Below are positions 18,837-29,855 of a DNA stretch of 64,000 nt, piece after piece. The notes below the pieces were generated by a model. It saw nothing but the letters and a program-made list of their open reading frames with translations, was not told where the DNA came from and made no database searches. The stretch's first letter is position 1. Every line of letters starts with the position of its first letter. Made by a program: the position numbers and the translations under genes. Origin of the DNA: Streptomyces formicae (GTDB lineage Bacteria > Actinomycetota > Actinomycetes > Streptomycetales > Streptomycetaceae); the NCBI RefSeq assembly GCF_022647665.1, contig NZ_CP071872.1, positions 6,448,001 to 6,512,000 on the forward strand, read 5' to 3'.

Positions 18837-18910
18837 TGCTCGTCCTCGTACCGCGTGCGTACAGCGCGCACCGTGCGTGCCGTCTGCGCGTACCGTGCGC
18901 GCCGTGCGCG

Positions 18911-19333
18911 TCAGACCGCGAGCTCGACCGTGATGTTGCCGCGGGTGGCCTTCGAGTACGGGCACACCTGGTGGGCCTTCTCGACGAGCTCCCGGGCGAT
19001 GGCGGCGTCCACATTCGGGATCTTCGCGGAGATCTTCACGATGATGCCGAAGCCCTCGTCGTTCTTGCCGATGCCGACCTCGGCGGTGACCGTCGAGCCG
19101 GAGATGTCGGCGTTCTCCTGGCGGGCGACCACACCGAGCGCACCCTGGAAGCAGGCGCTGTACCCGGCGGCGAACAGCTGCTCCGGATTGGTCCCGGCGC
19201 CGGAACCGCCCATCTCCTTGGGCGGGTTGACGACGACGTCGAGCTTGCCGTCGTCGGTGGCGACTCGGCCGTCCCGGCCGTTCTCGGCCGTGGCGACAGC
19301 GGTGTAGAGGACGTCGGACTGCTGGATCGACAT
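18911..19333 (-). CDS. ohr: Ohr, organic hydroperoxide resistance protein
   Basis: A 140-residue OsmC/Ohr-family thiol peroxidase that detoxifies organic hydroperoxides. Both redox cysteines are in the expected places: C61 in YSACFQGAL and C124 in HQVCPYSKAT. The spacing of 63 residues fits Ohr rather than OsmC. No OhrR gene is adjacent on this side; the nearby MarR gene belongs to the next divergent pair, but cross-control is possible. Confidence 0.94.
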   Translation of the reverse strand: MSIQQSDVLYTAVATAENGRDGRVATDDGKLDVVVNPPKEMGGSGAGTNPEQLFAAGYSACFQGALGVVARQENADISGSTVTAEVGIGKNDEGFGIIVKISAKIPNVDAAIARELVEKAHQVCPYSKATRGNITVELAV

Positions 19334-19396
19334 GAGACACGTTCCTTCTCTGGTTCGCCGCGGCTCGCGCCCACGACCGCGACGGCTGCTCCGAGC

Positions 19397-20416
19397 CTAA
19401 CGCGTCAGCGAGACGACCATCTTCCCGGTGTTCTCACCGCGCATCATCCCGAGGAACGCCTCGACACCGTTCTCGATGCCCTCGACGACGGTCTCCTGGT
19501 ACTTCAGCTCGCCCGAGCGCAGCCAGCCGGCGGCCTCCTGGACGAACTGCCCCTGGAGCGCCTTGTGGTCGTTGACGAGCATGCCCTGCAGACGCAGGCG
19601 CTTGCCGATGACCAGGGCGAGGTTGCGCGGGGCGGGGGTGGGCTCGGTCGCGTTGTACTGGGCGATCATTCCGCAGATGGTGGCGCGGCCGTGGACGTTG
19701 AGCGAGGAGATCGCGGCCTCCAGGTGCTCGCCGCCGACGTTGTCGAAGTAGACGTCGATGCCGTCGGGCGCGGCCTCCTTGAGCTGCTGGGCGACGGGGC
19801 CCTTCTTGTAGTTGAAGGCGGCGTCGAAGCCGTACTCCTCGACGAGGAGCTTGACCTTCTCGTCGGAGCCGGCCGAGCCGATGACGCGCGAGGCGCCCTT
19901 CAGCTTCGCCATCTGGCCGACCTGGCTGCCGACCGCACCGGCGGCGCCGGAGACGAAGACCGCGTCGCCCTCCTTGAAGGACGCGACCTCGAACAGACCG
20001 GCGTAGGCGGTGAGGCCCGGCATGCCGAGGACGCCGAGGTAGGCGGAGAGCGGGGCGACGGAGGCGTCGACCTTGACGGCGTGCCTGGCCTCCACATCCG
20101 CGTACTCGCGCCAGCCGAGGCCGTGCAGGACGTGGTCGCCGACGGCGAAGCCCTCCGCGTTCGACGCGATCACCTCGCCGACCGCGCCGCCGTCCATCGG
20201 CCGGTCGAGCTGGAACGGCGGTACGTACGACTTCACGTCGTTCATCCGGCCGCGCATGTACGGATCGACCGAGAAGTGCAGGTTCCGGACGAGGATCCGG
20301 CCCTCGCCCGGCTCGGCCACCGGGGCCTCGCGCAGGGCGAAGTCCCCCGGCTCGGGCCAGCCGTGCGGGCGGGCGACGAGGTGCCATTCACGGCTGGACG
20401 CGGGAAGTGCGGGCAT
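19397..20416 (-). CDS. Zinc-independent NADP-dependent oxidoreductase (leukotriene B4 dehydrogenase-like MDR)
   Basis: A 339-residue medium-chain reductase of the prostaglandin reductase / curcumin reductase group. It has VDPYMRGRMND near the N-terminus, the cofactor motif SGAAGAVGSQVGQ, the strand-turn IGSAGSDEK, and YFDNVGGEHLEA, all typical; structural zinc cysteines are absent. It would reduce double bonds of alpha,beta-unsaturated ketones using NADPH. The ATG at 20416 is chosen as the start of family similarity; upstream codons overlap the operator region. It is divergent from a marR gene. Confidence 0.92.
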   Translation of the reverse strand: MPALPASSREWHLVARPHGWPEPGDFALREAPVAEPGEGRILVRNLHFSVDPYMRGRMNDVKSYVPPFQLDRPMDGGAVGEVIASNAEGFAVGDHVLHGLGWREYADVEARHAVKVDASVAPLSAYLGVLGMPGLTAYAGLFEVASFKEGDAVFVSGAAGAVGSQVGQMAKLKGASRVIGSAGSDEKVKLLVEEYGFDAAFNYKKGPVAQQLKEAAPDGIDVYFDNVGGEHLEAAISSLNVHGRATICGMIAQYNATEPTPAPRNLALVIGKRLRLQGMLVNDHKALQGQFVQEAAGWLRSGELKYQETVVEGIENGVEAFLGMMRGENTGKMVVSLTR

Positions 20417-20448
20417 GGCGCTGAGCCTCCTGAGAAATGTTTTCCGTT

Positions 20449-20490
20449 CTGAAACAACCATGCGGCTGAATATTTCAGGTTGTCAAGTAT
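20449..20490. promoter_or_regulatory. Candidate MarR operator between divergent genes
   Basis: The 90-base divergent gap is AT-rich for this genome. It holds the near-palindrome TGAATATTTCA (20467-20477) and flanking inverted elements AACAACC and GGTTGTC. This layout fits a MarR dimer site controlling both the oxidoreductase and marR. Confidence 0.45.
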
Positions 20491-20509
20491 CGGGGGTATG
20501 CTGACGGGC

Positions 20510-20959
20510 ATGGCCACCACACGCGCCACCACACCGCGCACGGACCCGCTGACGACGGAGGTCGTCGATCTCATCGGCACCATCGTGGCCCGCTACCACG
20601 ACGAGTACGAGGAGGTCGCCACCCGCCACGCCCTCACCGGCGCCCAGGCCCGGGTGCTCGGCCTGCTGTCCCTGGAAGCCACGCCCATGCGGCGGATCGC
20701 CCAGCAGCTGAAGTGCGAGCCGTCCAACGTGACCGGCATCGTCGACCGCCTCGAAGCCCGCGGCCTCGTCGAACGCCGCCCCGACCCGGCCGACCGCCGC
20801 GTGAAGCTCGCCGCGGCCACGGAAGGCGGCCGCGCCACGGCTCGCCGCCTGCGCGAGTCCCTGCGCTTCGCGCGCGAGCCGCTGGCAGAGCTCTCACCGG
20901 AGGAGCGGAAGGTCCTCCGGGACCTGCTGAAGCGCATGCTGGGCGAGCCCGCGGCTTAG
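20510..20959 (+). CDS. MarR-family transcriptional regulator
   Basis: A 149-residue MarR protein. The winged helix is clear: LTGAQARVLGLL, MRRIAQQLKCEPSNVTGIVDRLEARGLVERRP (recognition helix SNVTGIVDRL) and the wing with DPADRRVKLAA. It probably represses the divergent oxidoreductase gene in the absence of a phenolic or lipophilic ligand. The start is uncertain: ATG 20510 (chosen) and the in-frame ATG 20498 share the GGGGG element at 20492-20496, which is rather far from one and rather near the other. Confidence 0.88.
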   Translation: MATTRATTPRTDPLTTEVVDLIGTIVARYHDEYEEVATRHALTGAQARVLGLLSLEATPMRRIAQQLKCEPSNVTGIVDRLEARGLVERRPDPADRRVKLAAATEGGRATARRLRESLRFAREPLAELSPEERKVLRDLLKRMLGEPAA

Positions 20960-21274
20960 CACCTCGGGTGCGAGGGCCCGGGGTGCGGCTGCGCGGGGTG
21001 GCCCGCTCGGGGTGCGGCTCCTCGGGGCCCGACGCTCGGGTGCGGGGCTGCGCGGGGTGCGGCTGCCGCCGACGGGGCGGGTGCGGGTCTCTGGTGGGCC
21101 GTCGTCCCGTTGCCGGGGCCGTCGTTCGTCCCGCTGATCCAGCCCGTCCGGCGATTGAGGACCGGGGGTCCGGGGGCAGCGCCCCGGAAGCGGGTCCGGG
21201 GCGGAGCCCCGGTGGGGTCTGGGGGCTTGCCCCCAGTTCGGGAAGGGGCGGGGTGGGGAAGATCCCCCGGTCCA
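20960..21274. repeat. GC-rich intergenic region with common Streptomyces repeat
   Basis: No gene is visible. The first part is built of degenerate CGGGGTGCGG-type runs. From about 21130 to 21245 it contains the widespread Streptomyces intergenic element: GGCGATTGAGGACC, then GGGGGTCCGGGGGCAGCGCC, GGAGCCCCGG and GGGGGCTTGCCCCC, all of which fold as small hairpins. It can act as terminator for the convergent marR and SCO2400-like genes. Confidence 0.6.
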
Positions 21275-21997
21275 CTACCAGCAGAAGATGATCCAGGGGC
21301 ACGACTCACTCGGCGACGGCGTCGGCGACGCCGACGGCGGGGACGACGGCTGCCCGGGCGGCCCCGTCGTCGCAGGCGGCCGCGGCGGGCTGCCGGACGG
21401 TCCCGGGGCCGGCGAAGAGGCATCGCCTCCGGGGCTGCTCGGCGGCGCGGACGACCCCGTCGGGCCCGCCGCCGCCGAGGACGAGGCGGCGGCCGTCGGC
21501 GACCCGCTCCCCTGCCCCGTCCCGGTCGCACTCGGCCGCGGCGACGCGGACGACGTCGCAGGCGCCTCGCTCACCTCACTCGGCCCGGGCGCCGGCTCCT
21601 CGCTGCCGACCGGGTCGGGTATCTGGTCGACCGCTATGTCCTCTTCCTCGCGGACCTCCTGCGACGTGCCGTCGTCCAGCACCGCCTCCCGCGCCAGCGA
21701 ACCGAGGCTCAGCGCACCCGCCACCAGTGCCAGGCCGACCGTGCCGATCAGCACGTTGCGGCCGCGCTTGCGGCGCCTGCGGGCGCCCGAGGTCCGGCGG
21801 GCACGACGACCAGGGGCGGCCGCGCGACGGCGACCGGCCTCCGACCGGTCCTCCTCGTACGCACCGCCCAGTTCGACAACGACGTCAGCGGTCGGCTCGG
21901 TGGGGCTGAGGTGCCGCAACTCCTCCGCGGGGGTACCGCATCCGGCGCACGCCAGAGCCCCGTTGAGGTGCCGACGGCACTGGTAGCAGTAATCCAT
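21275..21997 (-). CDS. SCO2400-type zinc-ribbon membrane protein
   Basis: A 240-residue actinomycete protein of unknown function. The N-terminus is a zinc ribbon with four cysteines (YCYQCRR and CAGCG), then a basic Arg/Ala stretch (residues 56-80), one membrane helix (VLIGTVGLALVAGALSLGSL, about 82-101), and a long outer Ser/Pro/Ala-rich low-complexity tail ending in CPWIIFCW. The cytoplasmic zinc ribbon and exported tail suggest a membrane-anchored sensor or scaffold. It matches the family annotated as SCO2400 in S. coelicolor. Confidence 0.8.
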   Translation of the reverse strand: MDYCYQCRRHLNGALACAGCGTPAEELRHLSPTEPTADVVVELGGAYEEDRSEAGRRRAAAPGRRARRTSGARRRRKRGRNVLIGTVGLALVAGALSLGSLAREAVLDDGTSQEVREEEDIAVDQIPDPVGSEEPAPGPSEVSEAPATSSASPRPSATGTGQGSGSPTAAASSSAAAGPTGSSAPPSSPGGDASSPAPGPSGSPPRPPATTGPPGQPSSPPSASPTPSPSESCPWIIFCW

Positions 21998-22171
21998 GGC
22001 GCCCGCAGCGTACGCAGCGACGGGACAACAGAGATAGCCGAGACTGTGAGGATTCTGTGTGGAACCGCGGATTTCCTGGCGAGGCGGCTGGTGTCATACC
22101 ACGCGAGCGCACTCGAATCGCACGCCGCGGACCCGGCTGACCGGCCCACGCAGGCAGTACAGGATAGGTCC

Positions 22172-22720
22172 ATGAACACCTTCGGGCCGCACGACTTCCA
22201 GCTCGTACTGCTCCGCCGGATGGCCGACCACCAGCCCCAGCTCGTCGAGGACGCCCGCCGGCAACTGGGCGCGTCGCTCGCCGACATGCGGGAGGCGAAC
22301 CGCCGCTGGCAGGCCATGCTCCGCTCCCCGCGCGCCCGCGGCGCCCTCTCCCGCTACCGTTCCGTCCTCGGCCCGCCCGAGTCCACCGCCCGCCGCCGCA
22401 TCGGCGACCTGGAGTGCGACGCGCTGCTGTGGCCCGTACCGCTCTGGCCGGACCTCCGCTTCGAGGTGCTCGCGGCACCGGGCGGTGCGGTGTGGAACGA
22501 ATGGCTGGTCCGCGCGCCCGGCGCGGCCGGCCCCGAACTGCGCACGGAGGACGACCTGCGTCCCTGGTCCTGCACGGTCGACGAAGTGGCCAGGGCCTTC
22601 TCCCCGGCACGCCCGATGGAGGGCACGGCCCCGACGCGATGGCGGCTGGCCCTCACCCTGCCGGACGGGCGGGAGTGCGTCGCGGAGTTCACCTGGGGGC
22701 TGCTGCAACGGCTGCTGTGA
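22172..22720 (+). CDS. Conserved hypothetical protein
   Basis: A 182-residue soluble protein that I do not recognise. It has an amphipathic N-terminal half (QLVLLRRMADHQPQLVEDAR, then LADMREANRRWQAML) and a beta-rich second half with many tryptophans (WPVPLWPDLRF, WNEWLV, PWSCTVDEVARAF). Codon use is typical of the core genome. It is divergent from the SCO2400-like gene and followed by a 12-base tandem repeat and the mbl-like gene. Confidence 0.75.
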   Translation: MNTFGPHDFQLVLLRRMADHQPQLVEDARRQLGASLADMREANRRWQAMLRSPRARGALSRYRSVLGPPESTARRRIGDLECDALLWPVPLWPDLRFEVLAAPGGAVWNEWLVRAPGAAGPELRTEDDLRPWSCTVDEVARAFSPARPMEGTAPTRWRLALTLPDGRECVAEFTWGLLQRLL

Positions 22721-22726
22721 CGGCCG

Positions 22727-22822
22727 AAGTGACCACCTGAGCGACGACCTGAGTGGCGACCTGAGCGACGACCCGAGAGACGGCCTGAGTGACGACCCGA
22801 GTGACGGCCTGAGTGACGGCAC
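22727..22822 (+). repeat. 12-bp degenerate tandem repeat
   Basis: About eight copies of a 12-base unit related to GACCTGAGTGAC follow the stop codon of the hypothetical gene. In one frame they would encode repeated Leu-Ser-Asp-Asp units, but there is no start or stop arrangement to support a gene. Confidence 0.7.
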
Positions 22823-22906
22823 ACCCCCCGACCGGCCCAGCTCAACGCGCGCACCGCGCCTCCGGGCCGCACCATGCGTAGAAGAACCGCTCTCGGGAGG
22901 ACCGCC

Positions 22907-23944
22907 GTGACCGTCAGTCTGGAGCAGTTGCGCCGCTGCCATGTCGCCGTCGACCTGGGCGCCGCGAGGACTCGGGTCTTCGTCAAGGGCGCCGGGCTCG
23001 TCGTCGACGAGCCGAGCGTGGCCGCCGTCAACACCCGCAACGGGGCGCTCATCGCCGTCGGCGAGTTCGCCCAGAAGATGACGGGCCGCACCCCCGACTA
23101 CATCCGGGTCGTCCGCCCCGTGTCCGGCGGCACCGTCGTCGACATCGAGATGGCCCAGCGCATGCTGCGCCACCTCCTCGGCGAGAAGCTCCGCCGGCAA
23201 CTGCGCCGCAAGCCCCGGCTGCGCGCCGCCGCCTGCACCCCGCACGAGTCCGATCCGCTCGCGCAACGCGCCACCGTGGAGACACTGGTCGGGCTCGGCG
23301 CCCGGCGCGTCGAGCTCGTCGACACGCTGATCGCCGCGGCCGTCGGCTGCGGACTCCCCGTGGAGCAGCCCACGGCCACCATGATCATGGTGTGCGGCGC
23401 GGCCAGCACCCAGGTCGCCGTCCTCTCCCTCGGCTCGATCGTCACCGCCGTACGCATCCCCGTCGGCGGCGAGGCGGTCGACCACGCCGTCATCCAGCAC
23501 CTGCGCCACCAGCACGCGCTGATGCTGCCCAGCCAGTCGGTACGCCCGCTCCAGGTCGCCCTCAGCGAGAACGGCCTCATCCTCCAGGGCCCCGACTCCA
23601 CCGAGATCCACGGCCGCGACGTGGCCACCGGCCTCCCCCGCTCCGTCAAGGTCGCCACCGCCGCCGTACGCGACGCCATCCACACCCCGCTCACCGCCGT
23701 ACTCGACGGCATCGGGAAGATCCTGCGCGAGTGCCCGCCCGACCTGGTCGCCGACCTCGCGGACCGGGGGATCATGATGGTCGGCGGCAGCGCGCTGCTG
23801 CCGGGCTTCGACCAGATGCTGCGGGACGCCACCGGCATGCCGGTGCACATCGCGGAACGGCCCGACGTGTGCGCCGTGCTCGGGCTCGGAGCGATGCTGG
23901 ACGGCAACGTCCAGGCGATGGTCCTCGACCCGCTCACCGCCTGA
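22907..23944 (+). CDS. mbl: MreB/Mbl-like actin homologue
   Basis: A 345-residue bacterial actin. The phosphate 1 motif (VAVDLGAARTRVFVKG), connect 1 region, phosphate 2-like VCGAASTQVAVLS and adenosine motif VGGSALLPGFDQML are all recognisable, but the phosphate motifs deviate from MreB (GTAN is replaced by GAAR; GGGTT by GAAST). Streptomyces keep Mbl mainly for aerial hyphae and spore-wall assembly. GTG 22907 is chosen because GGGAGG (22895-22900) lies 6 bases upstream; an earlier in-frame ATG at 22874 lacks one. The histidine kinase gene follows after 10 bases. Confidence 0.87.
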   Translation: MTVSLEQLRRCHVAVDLGAARTRVFVKGAGLVVDEPSVAAVNTRNGALIAVGEFAQKMTGRTPDYIRVVRPVSGGTVVDIEMAQRMLRHLLGEKLRRQLRRKPRLRAAACTPHESDPLAQRATVETLVGLGARRVELVDTLIAAAVGCGLPVEQPTATMIMVCGAASTQVAVLSLGSIVTAVRIPVGGEAVDHAVIQHLRHQHALMLPSQSVRPLQVALSENGLILQGPDSTEIHGRDVATGLPRSVKVATAAVRDAIHTPLTAVLDGIGKILRECPPDLVADLADRGIMMVGGSALLPGFDQMLRDATGMPVHIAERPDVCAVLGLGAMLDGNVQAMVLDPLTA

Positions 23945-23954
23945 GCCGGGCCCG

Positions 23955-25523
<1,569 letters not shown>

Positions 25524-25628
25524 CCTGGGCGGTGCGGTGTCGCCGTGTCGAGGACAAACCCTGCGCAACCACACCGCCGCCCGAATATTCGCTCGCGCCC
25601 CGCCCGCCCCACCCCCAAGAGTGTCCGC

Positions 25629-26273
25629 ATGAGCGAGATGTGGACGACCGCGGTCGCCGGTGCCGCCGCCGGGCTGGGTGTGGCGATGCCGCTCGGGGCG
25701 ATGGGGGTCCTGCTGATCCAGGAGGGCATGCGGGACCGCCGCAACGCGATCGCCGCCGCGGCCGCCGTCGCCGTCGTCGACCTCGCGTACGCCGCGGTCG
25801 CGACGGCGCTCGGCCCGCTCGTCGCCTCCGCGCTGTCGGGCGTCGAGGCGTGGGTGCGGCTGGTGTCGGCGGCGGTCCTGATGGTGATCGCGCTGCGCGG
25901 ACTGTGGGCCTCACGGAGCGCCGGCGCGGAGGCCGGTTCAGCGGACGACCCCGTGGCGCCCCCCGGCCGGGACGCCGGCGGCCCCGCGCGGACGTTCGCC
26001 CGGTTCGCCGCGCTGACCCTCGTCAACCCCACCACCGCGCTCTACTTCGCCGCGCTCACCACCGCCCAGGGCGCCGCGCTCCGCGGCGGCGCCGCGGGCA
26101 CCGTGTTCGTGGCCGGGGTGTTCGCCGCCTCGCTCGTGTGGCAGCAGTTGCTCGTCGCGGCGAGCGGGTTCACGGGCGCGCGGATCGGTGCGCGGGCGCG
26201 GGCCTGGACGTTCCGCATCGGCTTCGGCCTGGTGGCCGTGTACGCGGTGAAGGTCGCCCTGCCCCTGCCGTAG
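25629..26273 (+). CDS. LysE-family amino acid exporter
   Basis: A 214-residue membrane protein of the LysE/RhtB superfamily with about six hydrophobic segments. The conserved N-terminal MPLGAMGVLLIQEGMRDRR corresponds to the PGP...V..G motif, and TLVNPTTALYFAAL in the middle matches the NP(K/T) signature. A charged Gly/Pro loop separates the two halves (residues 96-122). It exports an unidentified amino acid or similar metabolite. The start ATG 25629 follows a weak ribosome binding site. Confidence 0.88.
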   Translation: MSEMWTTAVAGAAAGLGVAMPLGAMGVLLIQEGMRDRRNAIAAAAAVAVVDLAYAAVATALGPLVASALSGVEAWVRLVSAAVLMVIALRGLWASRSAGAEAGSADDPVAPPGRDAGGPARTFARFAALTLVNPTTALYFAALTTAQGAALRGGAAGTVFVAGVFAASLVWQQLLVAASGFTGARIGARARAWTFRIGFGLVAVYAVKVALPLP

Positions 26274-26333
26274 GAGCCCCCGTACGGCCCAGCACCGCGC
26301 GCCTCGCCGGACCCGCCCGCCTTGACTGGGCTG

Positions 26334-27554
26334 GTGGACACAACCGACAGGACCGGCAGGCCCTCCGCCACCGCGTACGGCAATCTCGCCCTGGTCACGG
26401 TCGGCTTCACGCTGACCTTCTGGGCATGGAACCTGATCGCGCCGCTCGCGGGCGACTACAAGGACCGGCTCGGGCTCAGTTCCTTCGAGCAGTCGCTGCT
26501 CGTGGCGGTGCCGGTGCTGGTGGGATCGCTCGGCCGGATTCCCGCGGGCGCGCTCACCGACCGGTACGGTGCGCGGCTGATGTTCCCGCTGGTGTCCGCG
26601 TTGACGATCGTGCCCGTACTGCTGCTGATCCCGGCGAGGAACTCGTACGGCGCGATGCTCGCGGTGGGCTTTCTGCTCGGTCTCGGCGGCACGACGTTCG
26701 CGATCGGCGTGCCGCTGGTCAACTCCTGGTTCCCGCCCGCCCACCGGGGCTTCGCGATCGGCGTGTTCGGGATGGGCATGGGCGGCGTGGCGCTGTCCGG
26801 GTACTTCACGCCGCGGATCGCCCAGCGGAGCTCTGATCTCCCCTTCTATGTCGTCGCGGTCGCGCTGGCCGCATATGCGCTGGTCGCCGCGGCGCTGCTG
26901 CGGGACCGCCCCGACCGGCCGGTCCCGACGGCGTCGCTGGTGTCCCGGCTCGGGCAGGCCGGGCGGCTGCGGGTGACGTGGGAGCTGTGTGCGCTGTACG
27001 CGATCGGCTTCGGCGGGATCGTGGCGTTCGGGGTGTACCTGCCGACGTATCTGAAGACCTGGTACGGGCTGTCGCCGACGGACGCGGGGACGAAGGCGGC
27101 CGGTTTCGCGCTGCTCACCGTCGTCTTCCGGCCGATCGGGGGCTGGCTGTCGGACCGTGTCCACCCGGCCCTGGTGACGGCCGCGGCGCTCGGTTTCGTG
27201 GCGCTGTGGGCGATCGTCCAGGCATTCGACCCGGCGCTCGTGCCGGTAGGCACGCTCGCGTTGCTGTGCATGGCGGCGGGGCTCGGCACGGCGAGCGGCA
27301 GCGTCTTCGCGCTGGTGGCACAGGTGACGCCGCAGCCGCAGGTGGGCAGTGTGACCGGCATCGTCGGCGCGGCGGGCGGGCTCGGCGGGTTCGTGCCGCC
27401 GCTGGTGATGGGTGCGGTGTACAGCGCGAAGGACTCGTACTCGATCGGCTTCATGCTGCTGTCGGACCTGGCGCTGGCGGGCTGTGTGTACGCGTACGGG
27501 CGGATGCGGAACATCCGCCCGGGCGGCGAGAGTCGGCTGTCAGACACGGCCTAG
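26334..27554 (+). CDS. MFS transporter, nitrate/nitrite (NarK)-like
   Basis: A 406-residue major facilitator with 12 predicted membrane segments. The motif A loop is GRIPAGALTDRYGARLM after segment 2, and the second half has GGWLSDRV. The pattern of GMGMGG in segment 5 and GAAGGLGGFVPP in segment 11 resembles the nitrate signature of NarK/NasA-type transporters, so nitrate or nitrite is the best guess. The GTG at 26334 is preferred to an upstream TTG at 26322; neither has a good ribosome binding site. Confidence 0.82.
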   Translation: MDTTDRTGRPSATAYGNLALVTVGFTLTFWAWNLIAPLAGDYKDRLGLSSFEQSLLVAVPVLVGSLGRIPAGALTDRYGARLMFPLVSALTIVPVLLLIPARNSYGAMLAVGFLLGLGGTTFAIGVPLVNSWFPPAHRGFAIGVFGMGMGGVALSGYFTPRIAQRSSDLPFYVVAVALAAYALVAAALLRDRPDRPVPTASLVSRLGQAGRLRVTWELCALYAIGFGGIVAFGVYLPTYLKTWYGLSPTDAGTKAAGFALLTVVFRPIGGWLSDRVHPALVTAAALGFVALWAIVQAFDPALVPVGTLALLCMAAGLGTASGSVFALVAQVTPQPQVGSVTGIVGAAGGLGGFVPPLVMGAVYSAKDSYSIGFMLLSDLALAGCVYAYGRMRNIRPGGESRLSDTA

Positions 27555-28246
27555 CCGCGCAGGAAGGCGCGCACGCCCGCCGAGACGGCGTCATCGCCGA
27601 GCAGGGCGTTGTGGTCGAGGCAGCCCGCGGCGTTGTTGGTGGCACCGATCAGCTGGACGCTGCTGTCGGGGTTGATCATCTCGTCGCAGCTGGACGACCA
27701 GGTCGCGTAGCTCACGGCGCCCGGGGTCTCGTCGCCCGCCGCGAGGTTCTTCTGGACGTACGAGTCGGGGGTCATGTCGCGGCACGCCTGGTCCCACAGG
27801 GCGCAGGCCCAGGCGACGGAGGTGCCGTGGTTGGGGCCGCCGAGGGAGACCCAGTGGGCGACGGTGCCGGTGCCGCCGCCGAACTTCACGTACCAGCGGG
27901 TCACGAGGCTGCCGAAGGAGTGGGCGACGATGTCGACGCGGTCGGCGCCGGTCCGGCGGCGGACGTCGTCGACGTAGGCGGCGAAGCTGCCGGACAGGGT
28001 CTCGTTGACGGACTGGTGGGTGTCGTAGCCCCAGGAGAAGAGCTCCGCGTCGGTGTAGCCGTCGGCCTTGAGGTCGTCGCGGAGGCTGCCCCAGACGCCG
28101 GGGTCGGCGTTGTAGCCGTGGACGAGGACGACGGGGATGCGGGCCGCGGCCCGGTCCTGGGCCTGGGCCGGTGGGGTGAGGAAGGTGGCGAGGAGCATGG
28201 CAAGGGCGGCGAAGAGCACGAGCGGTCTTACACGCGGTACGGCCAC
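27551..28246 (-). CDS. Secreted lipase/esterase (class 2 lipase family)
   Basis: A 231-residue exported alpha/beta hydrolase. A signal peptide of about 28 residues ends AQA. The mature enzyme shows the oxyanion element VVLVHGYNADP, the nucleophile elbow AHSFGS and a C-terminal LDHNALLGD segment that supplies the His. Several cysteines suggest disulfides. GTG 28246 is chosen because GAGGGGG lies just upstream and it gives the signal peptide. It overlaps the convergent transporter gene by 4 bases and is divergent from matB. Confidence 0.88.
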   Translation of the reverse strand: MAVPRVRPLVLFAALAMLLATFLTPPAQAQDRAAARIPVVLVHGYNADPGVWGSLRDDLKADGYTDAELFSWGYDTHQSVNETLSGSFAAYVDDVRRRTGADRVDIVAHSFGSLVTRWYVKFGGGTGTVAHWVSLGGPNHGTSVAWACALWDQACRDMTPDSYVQKNLAAGDETPGAVSYATWSSSCDEMINPDSSVQLIGATNNAAGCLDHNALLGDDAVSAGVRAFLRG

Positions 28247-28369
28247 GGCGGCGTCCCCCTCAGCGTTTGTTACGCACGAGTAGCGAGTAGTGGGGAGAAT
28301 GGTGCTGGGTGCGGGCAAGGATGAACAGCCCTGTGCACGCATGACTTAGGAGGACTAGGAGGACGACGA

Positions 28370-29855
28370 GTGAGTGCTCTCTTCCCGACCCTGACCGCGG
28401 CCGGCAAGGGCGCTGTCCGGCCCGCGCTGCGCTTCGGGGACCGTGCGCTGTCGTACGGCGGACTCGCCGCGGCGGCCGGGTTGCTGGCGGGCCGGATCGC
28501 GGGGGCGGGCCGCGTCGCGGTGTGGGCCACTCCGACGCTGGAGACGGCCGTGGGCGTGGTCGCCGCGCTGCTCGCCGGGGTGCCCGCGGTGCCGCTCAAC
28601 CCGAAGACCGGCGGGCGGGAGCTGGCCCACATCGTCGGGGACAGCGCTCCGTCACTGGTCCTCGCGGCGCCCGGCGACGAACTGCCGCAGGCACTGGAGG
28701 GGTTGGCGCGTGTGGACATCCCCGTCGCGGCGCCCGGGGGCGGCGCACTGCCGCCCGAGCCAGGACCCGCCGCGCCCGCGCTGATCGTCTACACCTCCGG
28801 TACGACAGGCCCGCCGAAGGGCGCCGTGCTGCCCCGGCGGGCGATCGCGGCGACGCTGGACGCGCTGGCGGAGGTGTGGGCGTGGACGGAGGACGACGTG
28901 CTCGTCCACGCCCTGCCGCTGTTCCATGTGCACGGGCTGATCCTCGGCGTACTCGGGCCGCTCCGGCGGGGCGGTGCGGTCCGGCACCTGGGAAGGTTCT
29001 CGGCCGAGGGCGTGGCGCGGGAGCTCGGGGCGGGCGGCACGATGCTGTTCGGGGTGCCGACGATGTACCACCGGCTGGCCGAAGCGGCGGCGGACGACCG
29101 GGAGTTGGCGAAGGCGCTCGCGGGCGCGCGGCTGCTGGTCTCCGGCTCGGCGGCGCTGCCGGTCCACGACCACGAGCGGATCGCGGCGGCGACCGGACGG
29201 CGGGTCGTCGAGCGGTACGGGATGACCGAGACGCTCATGCTGTGCTCTCTGCGGGTGGCCCCCCGGCCCCCCGCCGGCGCCCGCGTGGACGCGGGGCCCC
29301 GGCCCGGCTCGGTCGGTCCGCCCCTGCCGGGGGTCGGGCTGCGGCTGGTCGAGGAGGACGGGACCGAGATCACGGAGTGGGACGGCGAGACGGTCGGCGA
29401 GATCCAGGTGCACGGCCCGAACCTCTTCACGGAGTACCTGAACCGGCCGGACGCGACGGCGGCGGCGTTCGACGGGGACTGGTTCCGTACGGGGGACATG
29501 GCGGTCCGGGACGCGGACGGCTCCGTACGGATCGTGGGGCGCAAGGCGACGGACCTGATCAAGAGCGGCGGTTACAAGATCGGCGCGGGTGAGATCGAGA
29601 ACGCGCTGCTGGAGCACCCCGGCGTGCGCGAGGCGGCGGTGACCGGGGAGCCGGACCCGGATCTGGGCGAGCGGGTGGTGGCGTGGGTGGTGGCGGCGGA
29701 CCCGGCGCGTCCGCCGTCCGCGGCGGAACTGGCGGACCATGTGGCGGGCCTGCTCGCCCCGCACAAACGCCCGCGTACGGTCCGCTTCCTGGCGGAGCTG
29801 CCCCGCAACGACATGGGCAAGATCATGAAGCGGGCGCTGGCGGACGGACGGGCCG

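Noticed and set aside
16047..19340. 1097-residue minus-strand frame opposite the carboxypeptidase
   Set aside because: Shadow frame; low-complexity composition and opposite a zinc peptidase with intact catalytic motifs.
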